The position numbers were made by a program, and so were the translations under genes. A stretch of DNA of 64,000 nt from Verrucomicrobiota bacterium (GTDB lineage: Bacteria; Verrucomicrobiota; Kiritimatiellia; UBA8416; JABMPJ01): positions 17,882 through 81,881 of the forward strand of contig JABGQM010000014.1 in NCBI GenBank assembly GCA_018648805.1, in the 5' to 3' direction. Each line of letters begins with the position of its first letter. Positions within the stretch are counted from its first letter, which is position 1. The notes under the pieces were generated by a model, which was given only the letters and a program-made list of their open reading frames with translations, had not been told where the DNA came from and did no database searches. Positions 53,311-61,717 of this stretch are shown in pieces.

Positions 53311-54120
53311 ATGATGCCTGATCTATTCTCTATTGGCCCGCTGACCGTACACTGGTACGGCGTGATGATGGCCCTCGGATTCATGGCCGGTCTGCTCAAC
53401 TGGACGCTTCTCGGGCGCCCGATCGGACGCGACTTCAAATTCTGTTCCGACCTGCTCTTCTGGATCATGATCGCCGGGATTGTGGGTGCCCGAACCGCCT
53501 ATGTTCTTTCCGACCTCTCCTATTTCCTGGCCAACCCGGACCGCATCCTTCGCATCGACGAGGGCGGCTTGGTCTATTTCGGCGGGTTCCTGGGCGCCTG
53601 GCTGGCGCTCTTCATCTTCGCCCGCGTCCACCGCGCGCCCTTCTACGACCTGGCGGACCTGGTGGTGACCTCCCTGCCGCTGGCCCACGCGTTTGGCCGG
53701 GTCGGCTGCTTCATGAACGGATGCTGTCACGGCACGCCGGCCGGTGGCCATGTGGCTATCAGCTATCCCGCCCGCAGCCTGGCCTGGCACCAGCACCTCA
53801 TGGCCAGCCAGATCCCGCCGGATGCTTTGCAGAGCCTGGGGGTCCATCCGGTCCAGCTTTACGAATCGACCTTCAACATCTGCCTCTTCGGCATCGTGCT
53901 GTTGGCCTGGTTCCGCCGCCGCCGGCCCGGCATGGTGGGCATTACCTATCTCCTGATCTACCCGGTCGGCCGTTTCCTGATTGAGTTCCTGCGGGGCGAT
54001 CACCGCGTGCGCTGGGTGGGGCTTTCCGTGGCCCAGTGGGTCAGCATCGCTCTCTTTACGGCCGGCTGCACACTCTGGTGGCTGGTGCGACGTACCCCCA
54101 AACCCGTGGAGACAGCATGA
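53311..54120 (+). CDS. lgt: Prolipoprotein diacylglyceryl transferase
   Basis: A 269-residue inner-membrane enzyme with about seven helices. It transfers diacylglyceryl from phosphatidylglycerol to the lipobox Cys of prolipoproteins such as the one encoded at 2137. Conserved parts: VHWYGVMMALGFMAGL, GLVYFGGFLGAWLAL, AFGRVGCFMNGCCHGTP (the Lgt signature with the essential Arg region) and HPVQLYES. Two adjacent ATGs, 53311 and 53314, follow GAGGAG. The stop overlaps the start of the RluD-like gene by four bases. Confidence 0.94.
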   Translation: MMPDLFSIGPLTVHWYGVMMALGFMAGLLNWTLLGRPIGRDFKFCSDLLFWIMIAGIVGARTAYVLSDLSYFLANPDRILRIDEGGLVYFGGFLGAWLALFIFARVHRAPFYDLADLVVTSLPLAHAFGRVGCFMNGCCHGTPAGGHVAISYPARSLAWHQHLMASQIPPDALQSLGVHPVQLYESTFNICLFGIVLLAWFRRRRPGMVGITYLLIYPVGRFLIEFLRGDHRVRWVGLSVAQWVSIALFTAGCTLWWLVRRTPKPVETA

Positions 54121-55067
54121 GCAGCGAGGCCCCCATTCAGGATAGCGTTCAGCAACTGACAGTTGAGCCTGAAGATGCCGGCCAGCGGCTGGATACCTGG
54201 CTGCATGCGCAGCTGCCCGACTACTCCCGTTCGCGCCTGCAGGGCTTGATCCGCAAGGGCCACGTCCTGGTTGATGGTCACAACGTGCGGCCGCATGCCG
54301 CCACGCGCCCCGGCGCGGTCGTGACGGTCACCTGTCCGCCGCCCCAGGCGGTGACGGTCGCCGCTGAGAATATCCCGCTCGACATTCTTTTCGAGGACAG
54401 CGATCTGGTTGTCGTCAACAAGGCCGCCGGCCTGGTCGTGCATCCGGCCGTCGGGAATTGGACCGGCACCCTGGTCAACGCCCTGCTCTACCACTGCAAA
54501 GATCTTGCCGGCGTGGGCGGTGAGCTGCGACCGGGCATCGTGCACCGCCTGGATAAGGATACGAGTGGCGTCATGGTGGTGGCCAAGAACGACCACGCCC
54601 TGCAACACCTGGTTGACCAGTTCAAGGCCGGCACGGTCCGCAAGGAGTATGCGGCCCTCGTGCGCGGCGTGCCGCGTCCACCCCAGCGTCGCATCGAAAC
54701 CCTGATCGGTCGCAGTCGCCATGATCGCAAGAAGATGTCGGCCCAGCCGCCGCGCGGCCGCACAGCCATCACGAACTACATCGTCGCCGAAGCCTTCGGT
54801 GACCGGGCCGCCCAGCTGGCCGTCACGATCGAGACCGGTCGCACCCACCAGATTCGCGTTCACATGGCCCATGTGGGGCATCCCGTCCTGGGGGATTCAC
54901 TCTACGGCCGCAACAAGCCCATCGGTGAGTTGGGCCTCCCCGGCCGCCAACTCCTGCACGCGCGCCACCTCGTCTTGAAGCACCCCGTCAGCAACGAACT
55001 ACACACCTTTGAAGCCCCGCTGCCCCAAGACATGTGCAGCTGGTCCGAGAAACTTCGCACGATGTGA
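54117..55067 (+). CDS. RluD-family 23S rRNA pseudouridine synthase
   Basis: A 316-residue enzyme with an N-terminal S4 RNA-binding domain (AGQRLDTWLHAQLPDYSRSRLQGLIRKGHVLVDG) and the RluA/RluD catalytic domain. The active site is GIVHRLDKDTSGVMVVAK with the catalytic Asp, and RTHQIRVHMAHVGHPVLGD follows. RluD modifies helix 69 of 23S rRNA, RluC other sites; the S4 domain fits either, so no gene symbol is given. GGAG precedes ATG 54117 and the gene is coupled to lgt. A frame from 54036 is rejected. Confidence 0.9.
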   Translation: MSSEAPIQDSVQQLTVEPEDAGQRLDTWLHAQLPDYSRSRLQGLIRKGHVLVDGHNVRPHAATRPGAVVTVTCPPPQAVTVAAENIPLDILFEDSDLVVVNKAAGLVVHPAVGNWTGTLVNALLYHCKDLAGVGGELRPGIVHRLDKDTSGVMVVAKNDHALQHLVDQFKAGTVRKEYAALVRGVPRPPQRRIETLIGRSRHDRKKMSAQPPRGRTAITNYIVAEAFGDRAAQLAVTIETGRTHQIRVHMAHVGHPVLGDSLYGRNKPIGELGLPGRQLLHARHLVLKHPVSNELHTFEAPLPQDMCSWSEKLRTM

Positions 55068-55098
55068 TAATGTGTCTTATTTCAGAACAGACCTGATT

Positions 55099-55284
55099 CA
55101 ATATCCAATATTCAACAGCCGGAGCGAAGCGGAGACAGGCTTGAGCGAAGCGAAAGCAATGACCGAAGGGAATGGCAACGAATATCCAATTTCCAAGTGA
55201 GAGCAAGAGGAGAATGGATAGTCTACGGAGTGGTCATTCGCTTGCCTCGCTCACTTGGACATTGGATTTGGACGTTGGATATTG
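55099..55284. repeat. Imperfect long inverted repeat (TTGGATATTGG type)
   Basis: CAATATCCAA at 55099-55108 is the exact reverse complement of TTGGATATTG at 55275-55284. Inside, 55184-55201 pairs with 55250-55267 at 17 of 18 positions (CTCACTTGGAAATTGGAT versus CTCACTTGGACATTGGAT). GAGCGAAGCG occurs twice in direct orientation (55122-55131, 55143-55152). The element fills most of the 255-base gap between the RluD-like and UDG genes. It encodes no protein I can support. Confidence 0.75.
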
Positions 55285-55322
55285 GATGTTCAGAGCGAAC
55301 AGGACACTACTGAGCCGTAGGT

Positions 55323-56108
55323 ATGGAGACCATGAATATGAGTAAGACCCCCTTCATCGATCCCTTTTCCGAGGCCATTGCCGCCCTCGAGGACTACGTG
55401 GCCTTCGAGGTAGAGGAGGGGCGTAACACGGTCGAGATGGATCCGGCTACAATCGCGGCGCTGGCCACCCCGCCACCATCGGCCGCGGCGGGCCCCGCGA
55501 CCCCCGTGTCGCCCCCCGCGCCCCCGGCCGACCTTCCCTGGGCCACGCTGGAGGCCGTCGCCGCGGAGATCGCCGCCTGCACGCACTGCGGCCTTCACCC
55601 GACCCGTACCAACACCGTACCGGGCGAGGGCACCCCGCACCCCGAGGTGATGTTTGTGGGCGAGGCGCCCGGGGCGGATGAGGATGCGCAGGGCCGTCCC
55701 TTCGTCGGGCGTGCCGGCAAGCTATTGACCAAGATGATCCAGGCCATGGGCTTCCAGCGCGAGGAGGTCTTCATTGCCAACATCTGCAAATGCCGCCCGC
55801 CCGACAACCGCAAGCCGGAACCGGCCGAGATGGAAGCCTGTATCCCCTACCTTAAGGGACAGATCGCCCTCCTCCGTCCCCGTGTCATCGTCTGCCTGGG
55901 CGCCACCGCCACCGAAGGCCTGCTCGGCTTGACCGGGATCAGCCGCGTGCGCGGCACCTGGCACACCTTCGAGGGGATCGATGCCATGCCCACCTTCCAC
56001 CCCTCCTACCTGCTCCGCAAGCCCGGCGCCAAGCATGACACCTGGGCTGACCTCAAGGCTGTCCTCGAACGTATCGGCCGCCCGCTGCCGCCGACCGCGG
56101 CGAAGTGA
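55323..56108 (+). CDS. Type 4 uracil-DNA glycosylase (Fe-S)
   Basis: A 261-residue enzyme that excises uracil from DNA. The four cluster cysteines are Cys86/Cys89 (CTHC), Cys157 (CKC) and Cys173, with the same 68- and 16-residue spacings as the Thermus family 4 enzyme. Motif [20 protein letters not shown] is the active-site loop and TFHPSYLLR the second motif. The first 75 residues are an added acidic then Pro/Ala-rich segment not needed for catalysis. ATG 55323, 55332 and 55338 are all possible starts. The metallophosphoesterase-PHP gene follows 11 bases later. Confidence 0.92.
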   Translation: METMNMSKTPFIDPFSEAIAALEDYVAFEVEEGRNTVEMDPATIAALATPPPSAAAGPATPVSPPAPPADLPWATLEAVAAEIAACTHCGLHPTRTNTVPGEGTPHPEVMFVGEAPGADEDAQGRPFVGRAGKLLTKMIQAMGFQREEVFIANICKCRPPDNRKPEPAEMEACIPYLKGQIALLRPRVIVCLGATATEGLLGLTGISRVRGTWHTFEGIDAMPTFHPSYLLRKPGAKHDTWADLKAVLERIGRPLPPTAAK

Positions 56109-56118
56109 GAAACCAGCC

Positions 56119-57582
56119 GTGAGCCGTTGCTGCACCATCGCCGTGATTGCCGACCTCCACTACGGGGAGCCCGCGGGTGAGGGGCGTCACGGCGACATGG
56201 GTGACATCCTGTTGCACCGTGCCGTGGCCCGCCTGAACGACCTCGTGCATCCGGATGTAACCGTGCTCCTGGGCGATATCCTGCACGATGGAACGGCTCC
56301 CGATGCAGCGGCCGCCCGTATTCGGATTCGTGATCTGCTGGCCCAACTGCACAGTCCCCATATCGTGCTGCCCGGCAATCATGATGGTGATGTCGCAACC
56401 TTCTACCGTGATTTCGAGCGGCCGGACGAGATGGTTGACATCGCGGGGATGCGGCTGCTCCCTTTTATGGACGAGGACCGGCCCGGCTACTGTGCGGCGC
56501 GCAGCGTCAGCGACCTCGAGCGGTTCCATCGCGCCCGCGACGGCTTTGAGGGACCGATCATCGCCCTGCAGCATGTCCCCGTTTTCCCGGATGGTGCACT
56601 GGACTGCCCCTACAACCACGTGAACGCGGCGGCCATCATGGAGGCCATGTCGGCCACCGGGGTCGCCCTCTCCCTGAGCGGCCACTACCATGCCGGCCAC
56701 CCGCCGCTGATGGCGGGGCCCACGACACTCGCCGGTGCGCCCGCGCTGCATGTGGCGCCGTTCGAACTGCTCATCATCCGTATCGACGGCGACCGCATTG
56801 ATGTAGAACCCCATGCGCTGGCTGTGGATCCCGACCTGGGCCTGTGCGACTACCATATCCACACCGAATTCGGCTACTGCGTCCAGGACAGCACGCTAGC
56901 GCGCGCCGCTGACCTGGGCTGCCGCTTGGGTCTCGCAGGCGTGGGGTTTGCTGAACACTCCGGGCAGCTCTATTACAGCGCCGATGACTATTGGAGCGGA
57001 CGCTGCCATCGCGAGGGGATCGACGGCATCACCCCCTCCGCCAATCGCATGGCCCCCTATTTCGAAGCCGGTGCGGCGCTGCGGGAGCCGGGCGTGCGGG
57101 TCGGCCTCGAGCTTGATTTTGACTACCAGGGCCGTGCCGTCCTGCTGCCGCGCGACCGACAGCGGGCCGACTTCCTGCTGGGATCGGTTCATCACCTGCC
57201 CTCTATCGACAGGGGCTCAACCGATGCGGCCGAGGTGGTCGCTGAGTTTTTGTGGATGGTCGACGCCATCGCGGCGCAGGGCGTCGATATCCTGGCCCAT
57301 CCCTTCCGCATCATCAAACGCGACGGGATCGAGTTGAGCCGTGCCATCCTGGAGCATGTGGTTGAGGCGCTCTACCGCTCACGTACCGCGGCCGAGATCA
57401 ACTGTCACATGGGGGGGCCTCCGCTGGACTTCATCATCCTATGTATGGACCGCGGCGTGAAGTTGGCCCTGGGCGGTGATGCGCACCACCTGCTCGACGT
57501 GGGGAACTTCGCCGTGCACCTCGAGCTGCTCAAGCGCGCCGGTGCCCCGCGCGACCTCAGCGAGGTGCTTTTTCGGCTCTAG
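56119..57582 (+). CDS. Metallophosphoesterase-PHP domain fusion
   Basis: About 487 residues. The first half is a calcineurin-like phosphoesterase: IADLHYGEP (metal ligands D12 and H14), LLGDILHDG, LPGNHDGD, and SGHYHAGHP near 188-196. The second half starts near 243 with CDYHIHTEFGYC, then AEHSG, SVHHLPSIDRG, DILAHPFRI and ALGGDAHH, the metal ligands of a PHP phosphoesterase such as histidinol phosphatase. Both sites look intact. I find this pairing unusual. Start GTG 56119 is favoured, since the metallophosphoesterase motif begins eight residues later; upstream frame lies in the UDG gene. Substrates might be nucleotides or DNA ends, given the UDG neighbour; that is inference. Confidence 0.82.
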   Translation: MSRCCTIAVIADLHYGEPAGEGRHGDMGDILLHRAVARLNDLVHPDVTVLLGDILHDGTAPDAAAARIRIRDLLAQLHSPHIVLPGNHDGDVATFYRDFERPDEMVDIAGMRLLPFMDEDRPGYCAARSVSDLERFHRARDGFEGPIIALQHVPVFPDGALDCPYNHVNAAAIMEAMSATGVALSLSGHYHAGHPPLMAGPTTLAGAPALHVAPFELLIIRIDGDRIDVEPHALAVDPDLGLCDYHIHTEFGYCVQDSTLARAADLGCRLGLAGVGFAEHSGQLYYSADDYWSGRCHREGIDGITPSANRMAPYFEAGAALREPGVRVGLELDFDYQGRAVLLPRDRQRADFLLGSVHHLPSIDRGSTDAAEVVAEFLWMVDAIAAQGVDILAHPFRIIKRDGIELSRAILEHVVEALYRSRTAAEINCHMGGPPLDFIILCMDRGVKLALGGDAHHLLDVGNFAVHLELLKRAGAPRDLSEVLFRL

Positions 57583-57627
57583 CCTGACCTCCAGGATGTG
57601 TTGGGCCAATTGGCCGTGGGCTTGAAT

Positions 57628-57682
57628 TGGAGGCGGCCTGCCCTCAGGCCGCAAAGAGCGGGGTGAGGGCACCCCGCCTCCA
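57628..57682. repeat. Double hairpin with complementary loops (cruciform-like repeat)
   Basis: TGGAG at 57628-57632 pairs with CTCCA at 57678-57682. Between them are two perfect 8-bp hairpins: GCGGCCTG/CAGGCCGC (57633-57640 and 57645-57652) with loop CCCT, and GCGGGGTG/CACCCCGC (57658-57665 and 57670-57677) with loop AGGG. The two loops are exact complements. It sits between convergent genes. Confidence 0.8.
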
Positions 57683-57719
57683 GCCCAATACCGCAAGTGG
57701 TGTTTTGTGGACAAGTATC

Positions 57720-57745
57720 GCAATGGCAGTGCCTTACGCCATTGC
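57720..57745. terminator. Hairpin before the end of prmC
   Basis: GCAATGGC at 57720-57727 pairs with GCCATTGC at 57738-57745 around a ten-base loop. It lies in the 188-base gap between the converging PHP-fusion gene and prmC. Without a T-run it is either a factor-aided terminator or another small repeat. Confidence 0.4.
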
Positions 57746-57770
57746 AGCAGGAAGGTGATGAAACGGTGTA

Positions 57771-58628
57771 CTAGATCGTTCCCACCGCGATGCGGTCCCG
57801 GCCAGCCAGGTCCTGGCTGATCATCACGTCGCTGAAGCCCTCGGCCTCCAGGATGCCTCTTACAGCGGCGGCCTGATCGGCCCCGATCTCGAGAAAGATG
57901 CGCCCGCCCGGCCGCAGCACAATCGCGGCATCCGGTACCACGTCACGTATCACGGCCAGTCCGTCGGCGCCGCCATCGAGGGCGCTGCGCGGATCGTGCT
58001 CACGCACATCCTGCGGCAAGCTCTCGCACTCGGCGCTGGCGATATAGGGCAGGTTGGCCACGATGGCCGCCACGCTCTCGGGCTCCACGCAATCCGAAAG
58101 ATGGGCCGAGGAAAAGGCGATGCGCTCTTCGACCCCCCGTGCGGCCGCATTCTCCTGTGCGAGGGCCAGGGCGTCGGTGCTGACGTCCAGGCCGATGCAG
58201 CGCAGGGTCGGGCGGGCCAGGGCGAGACTGATCACGATACAGCCCGAACCGGTGCCCACATCGACCACCAGCGCGTCCGCACCAATATCCTCCCAGGCCA
58301 GTACGGCCTCGACCAGCAGCTCCGTCTCGGGACGTGGAATCAGGGCGCGCGGATCCACCTTGTAGACGTGCCCGTGGAACTCCACCTCGCCCAGGATATG
58401 CTGCACCGGCTCGCCCGCGGCGAGACGCTTGAGCCCGCGGCGCATTGCGGCCACGTGCGCATCGCTCAACACATGGTCAAATCGCATGTAGAGCTCAAGG
58501 CGAGGACATTGCAGTAGGCGCGCGGCGAGGAGTTCACACTTGAGCCGCGCTTCCTGGATCTCGCGCGTCCCCAGAAAGGCGGCGCCGGATTCCAGAACAT
58601 GTTTGACCGTGGCGGGGGCGTTACTCAT
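57771..58628 (-). CDS. prmC: Release factor glutamine methyltransferase
   Basis: A 285-residue SAM-dependent enzyme that methylates the Gln of the GGQ motif in release factors RF1 and RF2. LIPRPETELLVEAVL, VVDVGTGSGCIVISLAL and the catalytic-type motif NLPYIAS (usually NPPY) are present, then LRPGGRIFLEIG near the end. The NPPY to NLPY change occurs in some PrmC proteins and keeps the Asn, Pro and Tyr. It follows prfA in the usual order, but a 395-base repeat-filled gap separates the two. Confidence 0.9.
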   Translation of the reverse strand: MSNAPATVKHVLESGAAFLGTREIQEARLKCELLAARLLQCPRLELYMRFDHVLSDAHVAAMRRGLKRLAAGEPVQHILGEVEFHGHVYKVDPRALIPRPETELLVEAVLAWEDIGADALVVDVGTGSGCIVISLALARPTLRCIGLDVSTDALALAQENAAARGVEERIAFSSAHLSDCVEPESVAAIVANLPYIASAECESLPQDVREHDPRSALDGGADGLAVIRDVVPDAAIVLRPGGRIFLEIGADQAAAVRGILEAEGFSDVMISQDLAGRDRIAVGTI

Positions 58629-58683
58629 GCCAGCAAACTAGCGGGTGCAGGGGGGGACGTCAATGGTAGGAGTGAATGGGAGC

Positions 58684-59032
58684 AGTCAGTAATTCTCAAA
58701 TGCCACGACATCGCTAACGGGTGTTTCTATCTGTGTTCTCGTTACTCTTGGCACACCGCTTAAGCAATTCGGTTAAGGGTATCCGGTTAAGGGTGGCGAC
58801 GAAGTGGGGCGAGTAAGTGTAAGAAGCAGCTTTCCACACACTTAACCGTACTCTTACTCGCACACTTAACCGCAACACTTACTCGGATACACTTAACCGA
58901 CCCGTTTCCCTCCTCGGCGGGCAAGTCTCGATCTTCGCTTGCTGCCGGCCGCAGTCGCTTGCCGCTAACGATGTCTTGGAACTAGAAGGTGTTAACGATG
59001 GCGTGGCAGTCATCAACTGCTGACTACTGACT
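58684..59032. repeat. Repeat island between prmC and prfA (ACACTTAACCG / CTTACTCG units in inverted arms)
   Basis: Three direct copies of ACACTTAACCG lie at 58838-58848, 58862-58872 and 58889-58899, alternating with CTTACTCG at 58853-58860 and 58878-58885. The left side holds the inverse: CGGTTAAGGGTATCCG at 58770-58785 matches the reverse complement of 58884-58899 at 15 of 16 positions, and CGAGTAAGTGT at 58810-58820 is the exact inverse of 58875-58885. AGTCAGTA (58684-58691) and TACTGACT (59025-59032) flank the island as exact inverse copies, the second reaching into the end of prfA. No gene is seen in this 395-base gap. Confidence 0.8.
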
Positions 59033-60112
59033 ATTGGCTACTTCTTCCAGGCGCAACGCGACGTCGTGCTGACGCAGCGCGTCCAAAAGGTCGCCCAAAT
59101 CCCCCTCCATGACCCGGTCCAGGCTGTAGAGGGTCAGGTTGATGCGGTGATCGGTCAGGCGGTTCTGGGGAAAATTGTAGGTACGCACGCGCTGGCTCCG
59201 ATCGCCCGACCCGATCAGCGTGCGGCGGGCATTGCCCTTCTCCTCGGCCTCCTGGCTTCGCTTCAGGGCCAGGATGCGCGACTTCAGCACCGCCATCGCC
59301 TTCTCCCGGTTGCGATGCTGGCTCTTCTCATCCTGGCACTGCACCGTGATGCCGGTCGGCTCGTGGGTGATCCGCACGGCCGAGTCGGTCGTGTTGACGC
59401 TCTGGCCGCCCGGACCGGAGGACCGAAAGATGTCGATGCGGATTTCATCAGGCGGCAGCTCGATCTCGTCCTGGGGCTCGGCCTCGGGGAAGACCGCTAC
59501 CGTCGCGGCCGAGGTGTGGATGCGGCCCTGCGACTCGGTCTGCGGCACGCGCTGTACGCGGTGGCCGCCACTCTCGTAATGCATGCTCCCGAAGGCACCG
59601 CTGCCTTTGACCGCGAAGATGATCTCTTTGTATCCGCCCACGTCACTGCCGCTGGCGTCAATGACACTGATCGCCCAGCCCTGTGCTTCGGCAAAGCGGC
59701 TGTACATGCGGTAGAGGTCGCCGGCGAAGAGGGCCGCTTCGTCGCCGCCGGTACCGGCGCGGACCTCGACGATGGCATTGCGGTTTTCATCCGGATCGGC
59801 CGGTAGCAGGGCCACCATGAGCTCGTTCTCCGCTGCCGGGAGTTGGGGCTCCAGGCGGGCCAGCTCTGCTTCAGCCATCTCGCGCAGTTCGGGGTCGAGA
59901 TCGCTCTCGTCGAGCAGTTCGCGGTTGCCGGCAATCTCGGTGCTGATGGCGCGGAAGTGTTCGGCCTTGCCTTCGAGCTTCTTCAGCCCGGAGTGCTCGC
60001 GTAAGAGGTCACGATAGAGTGCCTGGTGCTTGACCGTCTCCGGCAGAGAGAGCTCTGTCTCGATTTCCGGGATCCGGCGCAGCATGCGCTCAATATGCTC
60101 GGCATTTATCAC
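59024..60112 (-). CDS. prfA: Peptide chain release factor 1
   Basis: A 362-residue RF1 that ends translation at UAA and UAG. The GGQ loop is [18 protein letters not shown], and the stop-codon recognition tripeptide position reads PQT in [16 protein letters not shown], matching the RF1 PxT form and not the RF2 [24 protein letters not shown] is another RF landmark. I set the start at GTG 60112 because GGAGG lies five bases upstream and the length then equals typical RF1; a frame to 60145 has no binding site. Its GGQ is the target of PrmC encoded downstream. Confidence 0.93.
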   Translation of the reverse strand: MINAEHIERMLRRIPEIETELSLPETVKHQALYRDLLREHSGLKKLEGKAEHFRAISTEIAGNRELLDESDLDPELREMAEAELARLEPQLPAAENELMVALLPADPDENRNAIVEVRAGTGGDEAALFAGDLYRMYSRFAEAQGWAISVIDASGSDVGGYKEIIFAVKGSGAFGSMHYESGGHRVQRVPQTESQGRIHTSAATVAVFPEAEPQDEIELPPDEIRIDIFRSSGPGGQSVNTTDSAVRITHEPTGITVQCQDEKSQHRNREKAMAVLKSRILALKRSQEAEEKGNARRTLIGSGDRSQRVRTYNFPQNRLTDHRINLTLYSLDRVMEGDLGDLLDALRQHDVALRLEEVANSQ

Positions 60113-60197
60113 TCCGACCTCCGCTTGCCCACCATAGCAGAACACAATTCAGGCCGGGTAGAGTTGACCTCCGGCCCGGCCTGACGTGCGAAGTCCG

Positions 60198-60416
60198 CTA
60201 ATTGGCGGCGGCAGCCGCGGCAGCGGCGTAGCGCTTCCGGAACTGCTCAACACGGCCCTCGGCGTCGATAAAGGTCGACTGTCCCGTGTAGAATGGATGG
60301 CAGGCCGCGCATGTATTCACATGCATATCCTTCACCGTGGAGCGCGTCTCAATGACGTTGCCGCAGGCGCAGGTGATGGTGGCGTCTTCGTACTTAGGAT
60401 GAATGTCTTTTCTCAT
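60198..60416 (-). CDS. rpmE: 50S ribosomal protein L31 (zinc-binding type)
   Basis: A 72-residue ribosomal protein. MRKDIHPKYEDATITCACGN begins it, and CAACHPFYTGQ holds the second Cys pair, so this is the zinc-containing L31 form. The C terminus ends in an unusual run of eight alanines before Asn. It precedes prfA on the same strand by 85 bases, a common gene order. Its start is divergent from the transhydrogenase operon, and GGGATAGG lies upstream of ATG 60416. Confidence 0.94.
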   Translation of the reverse strand: MRKDIHPKYEDATITCACGNVIETRSTVKDMHVNTCAACHPFYTGQSTFIDAEGRVEQFRKRYAAAAAAAAN

Positions 60417-60499
60417 AGTTACCTATCCCCTGTTCAAATCAAGCGCGGAACTCTACACCCGGTCCCTCAGGAATGCAAGCGGGATTTCACTCTCTAAGC

Positions 60500-60527
60500 T
60501 TGTCTTCACGCGGGGGGGCCGTATATC
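60500..60527 (+). promoter_or_regulatory. Candidate promoter of the transhydrogenase operon
   Basis: TTGTCT at 60500-60505 and TATATC at 60522-60527 are 16 bases apart, close to a sigma-70 pattern, and lie 39 bases before the pntAA start. The spacer contains a run of seven Gs. No operator was identified. Confidence 0.35.
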
Positions 60528-60565
60528 ATGACCGATCTGATCATGTTGAGTGAAAGGCAAGAACC

Positions 60566-61717
60566 ATGAATGTAATCGCGTTACGCGAATTGAACACGGA
60601 CGAACAGCGTGTCCCCCTCGTGCCGGCAGACGCCGCCAAGATGGTGGAGATGGGGGCACAACTCCAGGTCGAAGCTGGAATCGGAACGGACATTGGGCAT
60701 GCGGATGCCGCTTACACGGAAGCCGGTGCCACGGTTGTGGCTGATCGCGCTGCCCTTCTGGGGGCGGCTGACCTGGTGTTGCGTCTCAGCAAGCCGCAAA
60801 GCGAGGATATCGCCCTGATGAAGCAGGGCGCCATTCATGTCAGCTACCTGGACCCGTTCAACGAGACCGGGTTGGTGAAGGAGCTGAAGGCCGCCGGCAT
60901 CTCGGCAATCAGCATGGAGATGATCCCGCGCACGACCCTGGCCCAGAAAATGGATGCCCTCAGTTCGCAGGCCAACCTGGGCGGCTACGTGGCCGTTATC
61001 CTGGCGGCCGAGCGGATGAACCGTATCTTTCCCATGATGATGACCCCCTCCGGAACGATTCCCCCGGCCAAGGTCTTCATTATAGGGGCCGGCGTGGCCG
61101 GCCTGCAGGCGATCGCCACGGCCAAGCGCCTGGGGGCCCGCGTTGAGGCCTTCGATACCCGCCCGGTCGTGGCCGAGCAGGTCGAATCGCTGGGGGGACG
61201 CTTTGTGAAGGTCGACCTCGGTGAGACCGGTCAAACCAAGGATGGCTACGCCAAAGCACTGACCCCCGAACAGCTCGAGATCCAGCGCCAGACCATGGCC
61301 AAGCATGCGGCCGGCGCCGATGTCGTGATCACCACCGCGCAGCTCTTCGGGCGGCCGGCCCCGCGCATTCTGACGCGCGACATGGTGGAAGCCATGAAAC
61401 CCGGGAGCATCGTGATCGATATGGCCGTCGAGAGCGGCGGCAATGTTGAAGGCTCGCAGCTTGGAGAAGAAGTGGACATCAACGGTGTGCGCGTCATCGG
61501 GCTGGGCAACCTGCCGGGTCGCGTGGCCGCGGATGCCAGCCTGATGTATTCCAGCAACCTGTTCAACCTGGTTGAGCAGTTCTGGGACAAAGAGGCCAAG
61601 GAGATGAAACTGAACCTGGAAGACGAAATCATAGACGGCTGCCTGATCATACACGAAGGCGCCATCCGGAACGAGACCATCAAGTCCCTCGTCGAGGGAA
61701 ACGGAGATGAACAATGA
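60566..61717 (+). CDS. pntAA: NAD(P) transhydrogenase, alpha subunit part 1 (NAD-binding)
   Basis: A 383-residue soluble domain I of proton-translocating transhydrogenase, which binds NAD(H). RVPLVPADAAKMVEMGAQLQ, YLDPFNETGL, LSSQANLGGYVAVI (family motif with the QxNxxG region), VFIIGAGVAGLQAIATAKRLGA and DVVITTAQLFGRPAP are conserved; alanine dehydrogenase is a relative but the operon excludes it. It supplies NADPH by hydride transfer from NADH using the proton gradient. It overlaps the next gene by four bases (ATGA). Confidence 0.95.
   Translation: MNVIALRELNTDEQRVPLVPADAAKMVEMGAQLQVEAGIGTDIGHADAAYTEAGATVVADRAALLGAADLVLRLSKPQSEDIALMKQGAIHVSYLDPFNETGLVKELKAAGISAISMEMIPRTTLAQKMDALSSQANLGGYVAVILAAERMNRIFPMMMTPSGTIPPAKVFIIGAGVAGLQAIATAKRLGARVEAFDTRPVVAEQVESLGGRFVKVDLGETGQTKDGYAKALTPEQLEIQRQTMAKHAAGADVVITTAQLFGRPAPRILTRDMVEAMKPGSIVIDMAVESGGNVEGSQLGEEVDINGVRVIGLGNLPGRVAADASLMYSSNLFNLVEQFWDKEAKEMKLNLEDEIIDGCLIIHEGAIRNETIKSLVEGNGDEQ

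Noticed and set aside
58770..58899. CRISPR array
   Set aside because: Units are 8-11 bases, unevenly spaced and arranged in inverted arms; there are no spacer-length inserts and no cas genes.
59024..60112. Release factor 2 instead of RF1
   Set aside because: The recognition tripeptide is of PxT form (PQT), there is no SPF, and no programmed frameshift site is seen.
60581..61714. 377-codon minus-strand frame opposite pntAA
   Set aside because: It mirrors the strongly conserved pntAA frame and shows no family motif of its own.
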